64,000 nt of DNA from Marinomonas sp. UCMA 3892 (GCF_012726345.1 NZ_PTXN01000017.1:1-64000); one strand, 5' to 3'; shown: positions 18,056-28,225, counted from the stretch's first letter. Translations and numbers: made by a program. Notes: generated by a model from the letters alone, not told the origin.

Positions 18056-18089
18056 TTCCATCAGTATCAAAAGACTGATATTGATGGAA
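18056..18089 (+). terminator. Stem-loop after pepQ, candidate terminator
   Basis: TTCCATCAGTATC pairs with GATATTGATGGAA over 13 bases with one G-U, loop AAAAGACT. The following bases are C-rich, not T-rich, so termination would be weak. The rest of the gap to 18337 shows no gene and no clear promoter. Confidence 0.5.
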
Positions 18090-18337
18090 GCCCCCCCTAC
18101 CTTTTCTAGCCACATAATCCGTAATTTACATATTAAAACTTAGCCACCTATAACTAAAAGATAATAAAATGAGTAAAATATGGAATACATACAGTCTTTA
18201 TCAATAATCACTCATCGGCTAGAGTTATAACGGTTACGAAATACTCGCTCAAGGATTGGCCAAGTATTATCTATCGCTAATAATAAAAATACTAACCAAG
18301 CCAACCATCGAAAGATGGATAGCACAGAGGCCCCCTA

Positions 18338-19330
18338 ATGAAAAAAACAACGATTGCGTTACTAGCAGCACTATCTCTTTCTTCCTCTTTAAGTTTGGCA
18401 GATTATCCAACCAAAGACATACAAGGCATTATTCAATGGGGCGCTGGCGGCTCAACCGACACGGTTATGCGCTCAATTGCCCCTCACGTTGAAAAAGAGC
18501 TTGGCGGAGACATCATTCTAACGAACAAAACTGGCGGTGTTGGTGCCATTGCAACCAAATATGTCAATGCGAAAAAAGCTGATGGCTACACACTTTTGAT
18601 GGGGGCTGAAAACCCTCAGATGTACAAAATTTTAGGGCTTTCAGATATTGACTACAGCGACATGATCGCGATCAATGTACTGGCTCGTGGTACGCCAATT
18701 ATTGTGGCAAATAACGATGCTCCATTTAATACAATGCAAGAACTGATTGAGTATACAAAAGCTCATCCAGGCGAAGTTAAATTTGGTTCTACAGGCCCTG
18801 GCGGTTTAACATCGATAGTTACCGCTATGATAGATTCTCAAGTCAAACTAGACTACACCAGCATTCCGTACAATGGTGATGGCCCAGCGTTAACAGCTCT
18901 TCAAGGTGGTGCTATTGATGTAATGCCAGCTGTGCTAGGTGCTACTATCGAACAAATCAAAGCTGGCCGTATGAAAGCCATCAGTATTGTAGATATTGAA
19001 GCCAATAAACTTTTGCCTAACCTTGCTCCTATCACTGATGCACTACCAGGCATGAAGTCTTACCTACCATGGGGGCCTTTCTTTGGCGTGTTCGTGAAAA
19101 AAGGCACTCCTGATGAAGCGGTAGAAAAACTACAAGCTGCCTTCCAAAAAGCGGCTTACAACAAAGACTTTGTTGACCTAATGCAGAAGCGTGGTTTCAC
19201 TATTATGAATATTTCAGGTGATGAAGCCGATTACTTTCTAGAGGCATACCGTTCTACCTCTTCTTGGTTAGTGCATGATGCGGGCTTTAGTAAGTTCTCA
19301 CCTGAAGATTTTGGCATCCGTAAACCATAA
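18338..19330 (+). CDS. tctC: TTT-family periplasmic substrate-binding protein (TctC/Bug type), copy 1
   Basis: A 330-residue periplasmic receptor of a tripartite tricarboxylate transporter. A signal peptide covers residues ~1-22 (MKKTTIALLAALSLSSSLSLA). The Bug-family motifs follow: YPTKDIQGIIQWGAGGSTDTV, NKTGGVGAIATKYV and FGSTGPGG. Such proteins bind carboxylates through backbone loops, so the ligand cannot be read from sequence. It heads a tctC-tctB-tctA set with a stem-loop after it, an arrangement that keeps receptor expression above that of the membrane parts. Confidence 0.93.
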   Translation: MKKTTIALLAALSLSSSLSLADYPTKDIQGIIQWGAGGSTDTVMRSIAPHVEKELGGDIILTNKTGGVGAIATKYVNAKKADGYTLLMGAENPQMYKILGLSDIDYSDMIAINVLARGTPIIVANNDAPFNTMQELIEYTKAHPGEVKFGSTGPGGLTSIVTAMIDSQVKLDYTSIPYNGDGPALTALQGGAIDVMPAVLGATIEQIKAGRMKAISIVDIEANKLLPNLAPITDALPGMKSYLPWGPFFGVFVKKGTPDEAVEKLQAAFQKAAYNKDFVDLMQKRGFTIMNISGDEADYFLEAYRSTSSWLVHDAGFSKFSPEDFGIRKP

Positions 19331-19354
19331 GATTATCGTTCCATTTTGATCCCT

Positions 19355-19386
19355 AGGTGCAGCTTAATTGACAATAAGTTGCACCT
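19355..19386 (+). promoter_or_regulatory. Intercistronic stem-loop tctC-tctB (copy 1)
   Basis: AGGTGCAGCTTA pairs with TAAGTTGCACCT (12 bases, one G-U) around an 8-base loop. Equivalent hairpins follow the receptor gene in the other two uptake operons of this window. Confidence 0.65.
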
Positions 19387-19413
19387 CCTCTTTTCGCTTT
19401 ATCTGGAGTTATC

Positions 19414-19929
19414 ATGTCCAGTCAATCACCTATGATAAAAACCCGTAAACCTGGTGAACGCATATTCTGTTTTCTATTGGTTTTAGGAAGTGTTTATCTA
19501 TTTTGGCAAGCTTATAATATTTCAGGGTTCAGTTCGTTAAGTTCTCCTGGCGCGTTTCCACTCGCGGCTTCTGCCGCTATGGTATTGGCATCTTGTGTGA
19601 CTTTTTTGAACACATTGAAATTACCAGCAGCAAAGGATGTTAGTTTCGCTTATCACTGCTTCCCGCCAGTTATTGCAACCATTATGGCATTGATTTTGAT
19701 CTACTCAGTGGTGCTAGAAAGCTTAGGATTCATTCTTACAAGTTTTGCTTTCCTATTCATTTCCATCCAATTTTTATATCGACGCAGTCCACTCATAACA
19801 CTCGCTATTACGCTGTTCGCACTGATTGTTGTATACATTATTTTCCGCCTCGTTTTTCAAGTCGTGCTTCCAGAAGGCATAGTACCTGAGCGCGAAATCC
19901 TATCCTCAATAAAGTCTTTGTGGAGATAG
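19414..19929 (+). CDS. tctB: TTT small membrane subunit TctB, copy 1
   Basis: A 171-residue membrane protein with four hydrophobic segments (about residues 17-34, 47-65, 80-100, 105-155 containing two). The motif SSLSSPGAFPLAAS in the first loop is typical of TctB. It works with TctA in secondary, ion-driven carboxylate uptake. It lies 7 bases before tctA, so the two are translationally close. Confidence 0.88.
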   Translation: MSSQSPMIKTRKPGERIFCFLLVLGSVYLFWQAYNISGFSSLSSPGAFPLAASAAMVLASCVTFLNTLKLPAAKDVSFAYHCFPPVIATIMALILIYSVVLESLGFILTSFAFLFISIQFLYRRSPLITLAITLFALIVVYIIFRLVFQVVLPEGIVPEREILSSIKSLWR

Positions 19930-19936
19930 TCATCTT

Positions 19937-21436
19937 ATGGATGCTTTTAATTATTTCGCCATGTCTTGGTTGTCCCCAGAATTACTAGGCTTAACCGCAT
20001 TAGGGACATTTTTAGGAATATATGTCGGCGCCATTCCCGGTTTATCGGTCACTATGGCCGTTTCTATCTTGATCTCATTTACCTTCTCATGGGATGTAAA
20101 TTACGCGCTGTGCCTTATGGTTGGTGTCTACATGGGTGGGGTATATGGAGGTTCTCGTACTGCTATATTACTTAATATCCCAGGTGCTCCTTCTGCTATT
20201 GCTACGGCTCTAGATGGTTATCCTTTGGCGAAAAAAGGCCTAGCTGGGGAAGCCATTGGCTTGTCTACAATTATGTCCGTGGTCGGTGGCTTTGTCGGCA
20301 TTATCGTCTTGGCCATTGCCGCACCAACGGTAAGTGAATTTGCTATTACCTTTCAACCACGTGATTACATGATGTTAGGCATACTCGGCATTATGTTAGT
20401 AGGCTCTTTGTCTGGCAGCAGTTTGGCTCGAGGTATTTTTGCTGGCGCTCTTGGACTATTGATCGGCACCGTTGGGCTAGATCCTATGACAGCCGAAGAG
20501 CGTTTCACCTTTGGCGTTGTCGAGCTTTGGGATGGTATTAACCCTGTTGCCGTCATGATAGGTATGTTTGGTATTTCTGAAGCCCTACATCAGTTACACC
20601 ACATGAATAAAGCAGTTATAAAGCAAAAGATATCTCGCATAATTCCAAAATGGTCAGACATTAAAAAGTACATGCCGTTGAGCTTACAAACGTCTTTCAT
20701 TGGAGTCATCGTAGGAGCGCTACCCGGAACCGGTGGTGATATTGCCGCGCTGATGGCTTACGACCATGCTAAACGTATAACCAAGAATCCAAAAGTTCCA
20801 TTTGGTGAAGGCGCTAAAGAAGGCTTGATCGCACCAGAATCGGCGAATAACGCTGCTGTAGGCGGTGCATATATTCCAATGTTAACCTTGGGTATCCCTG
20901 GGGATGCAGTAACAGCGGTATTTATCGGTGCCTTGTTTATTCATGGCTTAAACCCAGGGCCACTTTTACTGGTCGAACAACCCCATATGTTCTGGTTTAC
21001 AGTTGGAAATCTAACACTGGCCAATATTTTCGTGCTGATTTTTGGCTTAACTGGTATTAGACTTTTCTCGAAAATTGTCGAATGCCCTAAAGGCATTTTG
21101 ATTCCGTTAATTTTCCTTTTGTCTATTGTTGGTGCGTATGCAATTAACAATGCTATTACAGATATTTGGTGGATGTTAGCCTTTGGCGTGTTTGGCTATT
21201 TTATGCGCCTCTATAACTTTCCTGTTGGCCCTGTAATCTTAGGTGTTATTTTAAGTTCCTTGACTGACGAAAACTGGCGTCGAGCGATTCTGTCCGAACG
21301 TGGCAATATTGGGGACTTATTTATTAGCCTATTCCACAGCCCACTTTCAACTGTGCTATTTAGTGTGATTGTTTTAATTCTATTTACGCAATCGCCTCTT
21401 TGGACAAAATGGCTAAAGCGTAAGTTTTTCCGTTAA
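19937..21436 (+). CDS. tctA: TTT large membrane subunit TctA, copy 1
   Basis: A 499-residue permease with about twelve hydrophobic segments. Family signatures are GAIPGLSVTMAVSILISFTF (residues ~31-50), YGGSRTAILLNIPGAPSAIAT, GALPGTGGDIAALMAYDHAK and LGIPGDAVTAVFIGALFIHG. It forms the transport channel with TctB. A rho-independent terminator follows 28 bases later, so tctCBA is one operon. No regulatory two-component pair (TctDE) is next to it. Confidence 0.94.
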   Translation: MDAFNYFAMSWLSPELLGLTALGTFLGIYVGAIPGLSVTMAVSILISFTFSWDVNYALCLMVGVYMGGVYGGSRTAILLNIPGAPSAIATALDGYPLAKKGLAGEAIGLSTIMSVVGGFVGIIVLAIAAPTVSEFAITFQPRDYMMLGILGIMLVGSLSGSSLARGIFAGALGLLIGTVGLDPMTAEERFTFGVVELWDGINPVAVMIGMFGISEALHQLHHMNKAVIKQKISRIIPKWSDIKKYMPLSLQTSFIGVIVGALPGTGGDIAALMAYDHAKRITKNPKVPFGEGAKEGLIAPESANNAAVGGAYIPMLTLGIPGDAVTAVFIGALFIHGLNPGPLLLVEQPHMFWFTVGNLTLANIFVLIFGLTGIRLFSKIVECPKGILIPLIFLLSIVGAYAINNAITDIWWMLAFGVFGYFMRLYNFPVGPVILGVILSSLTDENWRRAILSERGNIGDLFISLFHSPLSTVLFSVIVLILFTQSPLWTKWLKRKFFR

Positions 21437-21463
21437 TTCATTTAGTTGTTAATTAGAAAACAT

Positions 21464-21503
21464 CGATTCCCTTATGAAATAAATCAGGGAATCGGTGCTT
21501 TTT
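21464..21503 (+). terminator. Terminator of tctCBA copy 1
   Basis: CGATTCCCT, 13-base loop, AGGGAATCG, GTGC and five T. Confidence 0.8.
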
Positions 21504-21763
21504 ACCTTCAAGTAGCTCAAAAGATTCGCTCTATATCTTCACACAAAATCCTTATTAAATACCCAAAAACGTCAATTAATTGCCTTTCTCCATCAAATCG
21601 AACCAAATTAAAGCAATATAAATCAATAAAACACCAATAGAGTGCAAGGCAAAAACATCCGTTTTAAATAAATCACTGCTTTCTAAAACATATATAGACG
21701 AATGATAAGGTATTTTTATACGTTAGCAGTACATCAAACTAAAGTTTTATATTGAAAAAACAA

Positions 21764-21779
21764 TGGCAAAAAAATTGCT
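21764..21779 (+). promoter_or_regulatory. Sigma-54-type promoter of the chemoreceptor gene
   Basis: TGGCAA, five A, TTGCT has the exact 16-base TGGCAC-N5-TTGCA spacing with GG and GC at -24/-12. It lies 65 bases before the ATG. The 21504-21763 stretch is A+T-rich and gene-free and may hold an enhancer site, but none was recognised. Confidence 0.7.
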
Positions 21780-21843
21780 TTTTATAAAGCTCCCCTAAGC
21801 GCATGCAACGAAGTAGTGCTTAACGCAACGGAGCAATATAGAT

Positions 21844-23985
21844 ATGAGTTTGAAAAGCAATCAGATGTTACTTTCAGCAAAAGAACGTCGTTGGTTACCT
21901 TGGTTTGGCAATACTGGCCGACTCTCTCTCTTTTGGTCATGCTACTTAAATAAAGAAACCTACCCTAATATTGAAAAAACCTTTGAAAACATCGCCAACA
22001 CAAGGGTAAAACTGCTCAACACTTGGGTAAATAACCAATGGTCGCAACTCGATGTTTTATTAGAAATCATCACAAACTCATTCCCACATATTGAACAAGA
22101 AGCGCTAGAAGAACGTCTAAACATAGTACCTGAGGTGTCTGAATACTTTGTGATTGATACCCAAGGAAAAGTCCTCAAATCCACCTACAAAGATCGCGTT
22201 AATAAAATAGACTTACAAGCTAAAGCAGTAGAAGCTGGCTTAAATCAGCAGTTCCTCCATGGACCATACGTGGACCCAAACACGCTAAGCATCGGCGCTT
22301 CCAGCTCAAAGTTCCATGATGCAGTGACCCTAATGTTCTACCTACCCATTAAACAAAACGGCGTCAGCGTTGGTGCTATTTGCGCTCGAGTTCCCAATGA
22401 TGTAGTTGGCGACCTAATTCAACGGGAAGCGGGACATATTTATAAAGAATCCGGCGACAACTATTTATTCATGGTGAAGTCTGAATTCGATAATTCCATA
22501 CAGGCCGGTACCGCTCTTTCTCGCTCACGCTTTGAAGATAATACTTTTAGCCACGGCGAAAATCTTAAAAGTGGAATAACGACCAACTGGGGAACGGTTA
22601 AGGTTCAGCAACACACAGAGTTTGAAATCCATTTCACTGATCCAGCCACAAAAGAGCTGCACCCTGGCGTAAGAGAAACCATTAAGAATGGTCAAAATCT
22701 CTTTGTGACTTATCCCGGTTATTCTGACTATCGACACATTCCTGTTATCGGCAAAGGCGTTACCTTTCAGTTAAAAGGCAGCCCAGACACTTGGGGAATG
22801 ATGTGTGAAGGCGATTTGGAAGAAGTCTATCGTCGTCGCTCTATCAATCTAAAATTAATGAAAAGCTACCTACTGGCTTCCAGCGTGCCTCTGATCGTCA
22901 GCACTTCATTACAGGCTTACACCAGCTTATCCATTGTCTTGACCAGCTTGGCGGCTTTCTCCAGCTTAGCCGTCGCAGGGCTGCTGTTTAATAGGCTCAG
23001 CACCAAAAAAATAAGCAGCAGCATGAGCCAAATGACAGAAGTAATTCAAACCATCGCAGAGGGTGAAGGCAACCTTAAGCAGCGTCTTGACGACAATCTT
23101 GCCAACGACGAAACCGGCGATATGGGACGCTGGATGAACAGTTTTATAGATAATCTTGATACCACTATGGGACAAGTTATCTCTGCCAGCACCAACGTCA
23201 AAAAATCTAATGACTTTATGGTTCGCACTAATGAAGAAGCAAGCCAAGCTTCCCAATACCTCGAAACGACGGTCGAAAGTATGCTGAATGTTTTTCAGCA
23301 ACAAATAGATGAAGTGCAAAACGCGTCCAAAACCGCGGATGATTTGAAGCAAGCGATGAATAATGTAGCTGCAGAGACACAATCTCGCTTAGAAGACGCT
23401 AAAACAGGCACACAAGAAATACGCGATGTAGTGCGGGCTACGGCGGAATCGGTAAAATCACTAGATCAAAAAACCAATGAAGTCGCAGGTATCATTACCA
23501 CTATTTCGGACATTACCAACCAAACCAACCTATTGGCATTAAATGCCGCCATTGAAGCCGCAAGAGCGGGCGAACATGGACGTGGATTTTCCGTGGTGGC
23601 CGATGAAGTACGCAGTCTAGCGTCCAAAACAGCCGCCGCTGCAGAAGAAATACAAGCCATGCTAGAAGGTATTCAGGAAGAAACACGCAGTGCGGTGAGT
23701 TTTATGGAAAAAGGCGCAGAAAATGTCGATAAAAACCTCATGGCAAACGAACAAACCAACACGGGCGACAGTGCTTTATACGCCTTAGTCGACACCATGT
23801 TTGAGGCTATTTTACTGCTCAACGAAAGCAATAAAGAAAACGCAAAAACCGCACATGAAATGGGTGCTGCGACAGAACAAATGCAGCGCTCGATTGCGGC
23901 ACTACAAAGACGTTCGTCCCGCGTTGGATTGTCAGCATTAAAGCTCAACTCGCTGGTTGGTCAGTTCCAAGTAACCGCCAAATAA
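21844..23985 (+). CDS. Methyl-accepting chemotaxis protein with atypical N-terminus
   Basis: A 713-residue chemoreceptor. Residues ~30-320 form a Cache-like sensor ([51 protein letters not shown]). Two hydrophobic stretches lie close together at about 340-385, then HAMP and the signalling domain with the hairpin tip [21 protein letters not shown]. No hydrophobic helix is seen before the sensor, so topology is unusual: either the sensor is cytoplasmic behind a two-helix hairpin, or the real N-terminus is missing. A good sigma-54 promoter and a terminator bound the gene. The ligand is unknown. Confidence 0.88.
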   Translation: MSLKSNQMLLSAKERRWLPWFGNTGRLSLFWSCYLNKETYPNIEKTFENIANTRVKLLNTWVNNQWSQLDVLLEIITNSFPHIEQEALEERLNIVPEVSEYFVIDTQGKVLKSTYKDRVNKIDLQAKAVEAGLNQQFLHGPYVDPNTLSIGASSSKFHDAVTLMFYLPIKQNGVSVGAICARVPNDVVGDLIQREAGHIYKESGDNYLFMVKSEFDNSIQAGTALSRSRFEDNTFSHGENLKSGITTNWGTVKVQQHTEFEIHFTDPATKELHPGVRETIKNGQNLFVTYPGYSDYRHIPVIGKGVTFQLKGSPDTWGMMCEGDLEEVYRRRSINLKLMKSYLLASSVPLIVSTSLQAYTSLSIVLTSLAAFSSLAVAGLLFNRLSTKKISSSMSQMTEVIQTIAEGEGNLKQRLDDNLANDETGDMGRWMNSFIDNLDTTMGQVISASTNVKKSNDFMVRTNEEASQASQYLETTVESMLNVFQQQIDEVQNASKTADDLKQAMNNVAAETQSRLEDAKTGTQEIRDVVRATAESVKSLDQKTNEVAGIITTISDITNQTNLLALNAAIEAARAGEHGRGFSVVADEVRSLASKTAAAAEEIQAMLEGIQEETRSAVSFMEKGAENVDKNLMANEQTNTGDSALYALVDTMFEAILLLNESNKENAKTAHEMGAATEQMQRSIAALQRRSSRVGLSALKLNSLVGQFQVTAK

Positions 23986-24021
23986 CAAAAAGACGCAGCT
24001 GTCTTTTCCACTTTTTAAAGC

Positions 24022-24053
24022 AAAAAAAACCGGAGGAAATTTCCTTCCTCCGG
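24022..24053 (-). terminator. Terminator of quiC, shared with the chemoreceptor gene
   Basis: Minus strand CCGGAGGAA, loop, TTCCTCCGG then eight T. It sits between the converging chemoreceptor and quiC genes. Confidence 0.88.
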
Positions 24054-24110
24054 CAATTTCCTCACAAAAGCATACGCCTAAAATACATCATTCCCCGCAA
24101 TGACAATGAT

Positions 24111-25964
24111 TTATTTTTGCTCTTGGCGCGCCTGTGAGGCAAGTCGAACAAATGCATTCGCTTCGCCATATCGGCTGTAATCACCAACTCGTTGTACAAC
24201 TTCAAAAAAGACGCCATGTACTTCTTCTGTGTAAAAATGGAAGAATTCACCTTCGTCATTTTTGTCATACATGATGTTGTGTGACTGCAATTTTTTAATC
24301 ATCTCTGCAGGCAAACCAAAGCGCGCTTCAATATCACGATAATAGTTCTGTGGGATTGGCAGCTGTTTTTCGCTATCAATGTTTTTTGCCGCCGCAAAAA
24401 TATCATCACAAGCAAAAGCAATTTGATGCACACCCGAACCTTTTGACTTCTGCATAAAACGCTGTGCCGACGCACCACGAGCATTGGTCATATTCAATGG
24501 AATACGCACCCGCTTGTCTTTGCTTAGCGCCGTACGACTCACGACCAATCCATGAATGTCCGGCAAGTCTTGGCTGGCATCGATATCGAAACCAAACAAC
24601 GATTTATAAAAGAAAGTCGCCGACAAAAAGTCGGTATTGGAAACCGTTTGGCCGATATGATCGAAACGTGTTAAACCAACGCCTGTTTCACCTTGAATAC
24701 CCTGAATTGGTTTGAAATCCACTTCGAAAAAACGCACTGCAGCGTCTGCTGAAACAAGGTACACCAAGCTATCACCAATACCGCGAAGCGCTGGGATATT
24801 TAATTCACCAGGACCTGCCTGATTATCAAAACGCTCAACTCTATATCGTTCAGCAAGTGACAAAGTAGCTTTGACGTTTTCAGAGGCAAACGCCATCGCA
24901 CAAACCGATACTCCGTGCTTTTGGAAATGCTCGTGGGCTTGACTTTTCGGCTCGCGATTGAGGATCAGGTTAATATTGCCTTGACGCATCAAGCTAACGT
25001 TTTTAGAGCGATGTTTATGTGTTTCATGGAAGCCCAACTGAGCCAAGATGTTGATCAGCGCTTCACCACTTTCGCCCTCAATCGCAAATTCAATAAATTC
25101 CACATCGCTGACTTGTGGCGCCACAATCGGAGTGGTTTTTTCTTCACGCTTACTCACTGTTTGGTCATCAAGCCAAATCAATGAACGCATGCCATCAATG
25201 GCTTTTTCTAATGGAGAAGACGAACGAAATTCATCATTGAAAATTTCATGAGACAAATAGTCATCAAAGCCTTTGTCTTTCAAAGCTTGTAAAAACTCAA
25301 CTACAGGCATATCGCCTTGGCCAGGGAAGCAACGGAAATGTCGGCTGTATTGCAACACATCCATTTGTAGACTTGGCGCATCGGCCACTTGCACAAGGGC
25401 TATCTTGTTTAAAGGAATGTCATCACGCAAAACATCTAGCGTATTACCACGGGAAAACATGTGGAAGGTATCTAAAATAATACCCAAATTCGGGTGATCA
25501 ACTCGTTTAATTAAATCCCATGCTTCATGATAGTCAGCAATATGGTAACCCCAAGCTAAGGCTTCATAACCCAGCATGATGCCTTCTTTTTTGGCTATTT
25601 CAGCCAGAGCAAATAAGTCTGCTGCGCAAACGTCACGATCAGCAGAAGAGTAAGGCTGCACGTTACTGCAAAACAACAAACGATTCGTACCCAACTCATG
25701 AGCTACATCGATTTTATGCTGCAACATCTTTGCCTTTTGCGAACGCATTGGCTCAGGCATACCTTCCATATCACGGAATGGTTGTAAGGCAATAATTTCC
25801 AAGCCTAGATCTTGCGCCATCCGACGCACATCTTTTGGCGAACCATCGAACTGAGTTAAGTCATTTTCAAAGATTTCCACGCCTTGGAAACCGGCTTTTG
25901 CCGCCGCTTCGAATTTCTCTCTCAGCGTGCCAGATAGGGTAACGGTTGCGAGTGCTGTTTTCAT
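24111..25964 (-). CDS. quiC: 3-dehydroshikimate dehydratase fused to an HPPD-like domain (QuiC)
   Basis: A 617-residue two-domain enzyme making protocatechuate from 3-dehydroshikimate. Residues 1-280 form a sugar-phosphate-isomerase-like TIM barrel with metal-site candidates in LGYEALAWG, IILDTFHMFSRG, and DYLSHEIFND. Residues ~290-615 resemble a 4-hydroxyphenylpyruvate dioxygenase of the VOC fold (TRFDHIGQTV, GVHQIAFACDD, FFEVVQRVGDY). This fusion is known from QuiC1-type dehydratases of Pseudomonas; the role of the C-terminal half is not fully settled. It is divergent from a pcaQ-like regulator, with a shared motif in between. Confidence 0.92.
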   Translation of the reverse strand: MKTALATVTLSGTLREKFEAAAKAGFQGVEIFENDLTQFDGSPKDVRRMAQDLGLEIIALQPFRDMEGMPEPMRSQKAKMLQHKIDVAHELGTNRLLFCSNVQPYSSADRDVCAADLFALAEIAKKEGIMLGYEALAWGYHIADYHEAWDLIKRVDHPNLGIILDTFHMFSRGNTLDVLRDDIPLNKIALVQVADAPSLQMDVLQYSRHFRCFPGQGDMPVVEFLQALKDKGFDDYLSHEIFNDEFRSSSPLEKAIDGMRSLIWLDDQTVSKREEKTTPIVAPQVSDVEFIEFAIEGESGEALINILAQLGFHETHKHRSKNVSLMRQGNINLILNREPKSQAHEHFQKHGVSVCAMAFASENVKATLSLAERYRVERFDNQAGPGELNIPALRGIGDSLVYLVSADAAVRFFEVDFKPIQGIQGETGVGLTRFDHIGQTVSNTDFLSATFFYKSLFGFDIDASQDLPDIHGLVVSRTALSKDKRVRIPLNMTNARGASAQRFMQKSKGSGVHQIAFACDDIFAAAKNIDSEKQLPIPQNYYRDIEARFGLPAEMIKKLQSHNIMYDKNDEGEFFHFYTEEVHGVFFEVVQRVGDYSRYGEANAFVRLASQARQEQK

Positions 25965-26100
25965 TCTTACGCCCTGACTGTCTATTTTTCATAACGAAAA
26001 CGATATATGAGAAACAAACCTGATTTTTGTTTCTATATTTACTAATGTCGATGCTAGCACAAGATTTTTATGTTGAGAGTCATATTAAGAATGAAATAAA

Positions 26101-26136
26101 GTGCTAAAAATATATCGAAAAAGGAATACATAGCAC
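26101..26136. promoter_or_regulatory. Shared 21-bp motif flanked by GTGCTA/TAGCAC, quiC-pcaQ control region
   Basis: ATATATCGAAAAAGGAATAC plus one A (26110-26130) recurs exactly, inverted, at 59091-59111 between ligJ and dctP. Here it is bracketed by the inverted hexamers GTGCTA (26101-26106) and TAGCAC (26131-26136). Two copies of the octamer ATATAGGA follow at 26152 and 26165, and a TATAAT at 26195-26200 may be the pcaQ -10. The 331-base gap contains no gene. Confidence 0.65.
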
Positions 26137-26295
26137 CTTTCCAAAAACGTGATATAGGAGTGTAATATAGGAAAATTATTCCCTTATTAGCACTTATAAT
26201 GAGCCTAATTCCTTAGTGTTTCTTACTTAGTGGCTGACTACCTAATAGCCAATTAGCTGCGACTGAAACCATGCGAGTACGATGGGAGACTTTTT

Positions 26296-27261
26296 ATGTT
26301 AGAAAACCGTATTAAATATCGCCACCTTCAGTGCTTTTTAGAAGTCACTCGCCAAGGCAGCGTGGTTCGCGCTGCTGATGTACTGGCCCTAACCCAACCC
26401 GCCGTATCGAAAAAACTCAAAGAACTAGAAGATATTCTGGGTGTTAGACTATTAGAGCGCAGTAAAAAAGGCGTTGAACTTACTCCATTCGGCAATGTGT
26501 TTCTAGAACACGCCAGCACTAGCGTCGCCGCATTACGAGAAGGCACAGAACGTATTGTACAAGCGCAACAAAAAGGCATCAGCCGTATTAGTATTGGTGT
26601 ATTGCCTACTGTTGCGACCAGTATTTTGCCAGAATCCGTGAAACGCTTTCGCACTGGCGGAATTGATGTACGCCTGCATTTAGTATCTGGCCAAAATGCT
26701 TTATTAATGAGTCAGTTACGCGTTGGTGAGTTAGATTTAGTGGTCGAACGTTTAGGGGTTCCGGAAGCCATGTCGGGCTTGTCATTCCAACATTTGTACT
26801 CTGAGCAAGTGGCTTTTACTGTTCGCCCAAATCATCCATTGCTAACAAAGGAAAATTTCCAGATCAGTGATATTGCCAATTACACGGTTCTTTATCCGCC
26901 GAAAGGTTCTATTACCGCACCCTATGTAGACCGTTTTTTATTATCCCAAGGCGTTAGTACTCTCAACGATAGAATCGATACTGTATCAGACTCATTTGGT
27001 AAGGAATTTATCCGTAATAACGATGCAGTATGGATCATTTCGCGTGGTGTGGTAGCCCGCGAAATTTCTGATGGAGAACTAGATGAATTGCCTATCGACA
27101 CAAAAGAAACGCTAGGAGCAGTTGGCTTAACAACACGAGCGGACTCGGTTCCCTCTATGGCGCTTAAACTTTTTATGAATGCGATTCGAGATACTGCACA
27201 AACCTTAGACAGCTATTACAAACCAATTGATCATCATCATAAAGATGAACCCGCAATTTAA
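26296..27261 (+). CDS. pcaQ: PcaQ-like LysR-family regulator
   Basis: A 321-residue LysR activator. The N-terminus IKYRHLQCFLEVTRQGSVVRAADVL and the following TQPAVSKKLKELEDILGVRLL closely resemble PcaQ proteins that control protocatechuate genes. The effector domain covers residues ~93-300. Its place between quiC and a transporter gene, and the shared motif near ligJ, support control of the protocatechuate 4,5-pathway here. In rhizobia PcaQ governs the 3,4-cleavage pathway, so the exact regulon is inferred. An AEC transporter gene follows 22 bases downstream. Confidence 0.8.
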   Translation: MLENRIKYRHLQCFLEVTRQGSVVRAADVLALTQPAVSKKLKELEDILGVRLLERSKKGVELTPFGNVFLEHASTSVAALREGTERIVQAQQKGISRISIGVLPTVATSILPESVKRFRTGGIDVRLHLVSGQNALLMSQLRVGELDLVVERLGVPEAMSGLSFQHLYSEQVAFTVRPNHPLLTKENFQISDIANYTVLYPPKGSITAPYVDRFLLSQGVSTLNDRIDTVSDSFGKEFIRNNDAVWIISRGVVAREISDGELDELPIDTKETLGAVGLTTRADSVPSMALKLFMNAIRDTAQTLDSYYKPIDHHHKDEPAI

Positions 27262-27283
27262 ACCGCCCATACAGGAACCATAG

Positions 27284-28225
27284 ATGCTGACCATTATTGC
27301 GATCACAACCCCGATTTTTATCATGATAATGTTGGGATACTTTGCGGTTCGCGTTAAATTGGTTCCTGGTGACACCATTGCGGGCATGGCAAAAATCGTC
27401 ATGTATTTCACGCTTCCTGCGTTGATTTTTAGTACCTTGGCCAGAATGGAGTTTGATGAGGTCATTGTTCCAACCTATCTCGCCACTTACGCCATCGGCT
27501 CCTTATTAACCATGCTAATCGGCGTATTAATCAGCTTAAAAATAATGAACCGTTCTTTAATCGAGAGCACATTAAAAGGCGTGGGGATGGCAAATTCAAA
27601 CTCTGCGTTCTTTGCCTATCCGGTGATGTTGCTGGCATTCAGTAATCCCCCAACGGCGGCGTTTGCCATGTCGTTAATCATTGAGAACATTTTGGTTCTA
27701 CCCATCACTTTTGTGATTTTAGAAATCAGCTCATCCAGAGGCCAAGGTCTTAAACCCACCTACATGTTCTATACTGTGGTAAAAAGGTTGATCAAAAATC
27801 CGTTAATTCTAGCCGTCACTGGCGGGGTATTAGCATCGACTTTTCACCTAGAACTGCCTGCAGTAATTGATCGAGTATTAGTCATGTTATCCGGCGCATC
27901 CGCGACTCTCGCACTCATTGTGCTTGGAGGTTCATTAGTCGGAACCAGTCTAACAGGCAATGCCAAAGACATTTGCTTTGTCACCACAGGAAAACTAGTA
28001 CTACATCCATTGATGATTGCTGTCGTGGCGCTCTTTATGCCAGAAATAGACCGCAACCTTTTGCTCGGCGGCATCTTGATTGCGGCAGTTCCTATGATGA
28101 GTATTTATCCAATTATTGGTAGCCAATATGGTTTTCGCTCGATTTGTGCGAGTATTTTATTGGTTACCACATTAGTCTCATTCATAACACTTGCTGTGAT
28201 CTTGTCATTAATGGGATTAAATTAA
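27284..28225 (+). CDS. AEC-family (auxin efflux carrier-like) transporter, copy 1
   Basis: A 313-residue inner-membrane protein with about ten hydrophobic helices in two five-helix halves, as in the AEC/BASS-like fold. Recognisable features are MSLIIENILVLPITFVILE, a long central segment around KRLIKNPLILAVTGG, and the late LLGGILIAAVPMMSIYPI. AEC members move organic acids such as malate or malonate; aromatic or hydroaromatic acids are plausible here given the pathway. It lies 22 bases after pcaQ, hence the same transcript. A paralogue sits 0.5 kb away in the opposite direction. Confidence 0.88.
   Translation: MLTIIAITTPIFIMIMLGYFAVRVKLVPGDTIAGMAKIVMYFTLPALIFSTLARMEFDEVIVPTYLATYAIGSLLTMLIGVLISLKIMNRSLIESTLKGVGMANSNSAFFAYPVMLLAFSNPPTAAFAMSLIIENILVLPITFVILEISSSRGQGLKPTYMFYTVVKRLIKNPLILAVTGGVLASTFHLELPAVIDRVLVMLSGASATLALIVLGGSLVGTSLTGNAKDICFVTTGKLVLHPLMIAVVALFMPEIDRNLLLGGILIAAVPMMSIYPIIGSQYGFRSICASILLVTTLVSFITLAVILSLMGLN

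Noticed and set aside
24111..25964. 4-hydroxyphenylpyruvate dioxygenase of tyrosine breakdown
   Set aside because: Only the C-terminal half resembles it; the N-terminal TIM barrel and setting match a QuiC fusion dehydratase.
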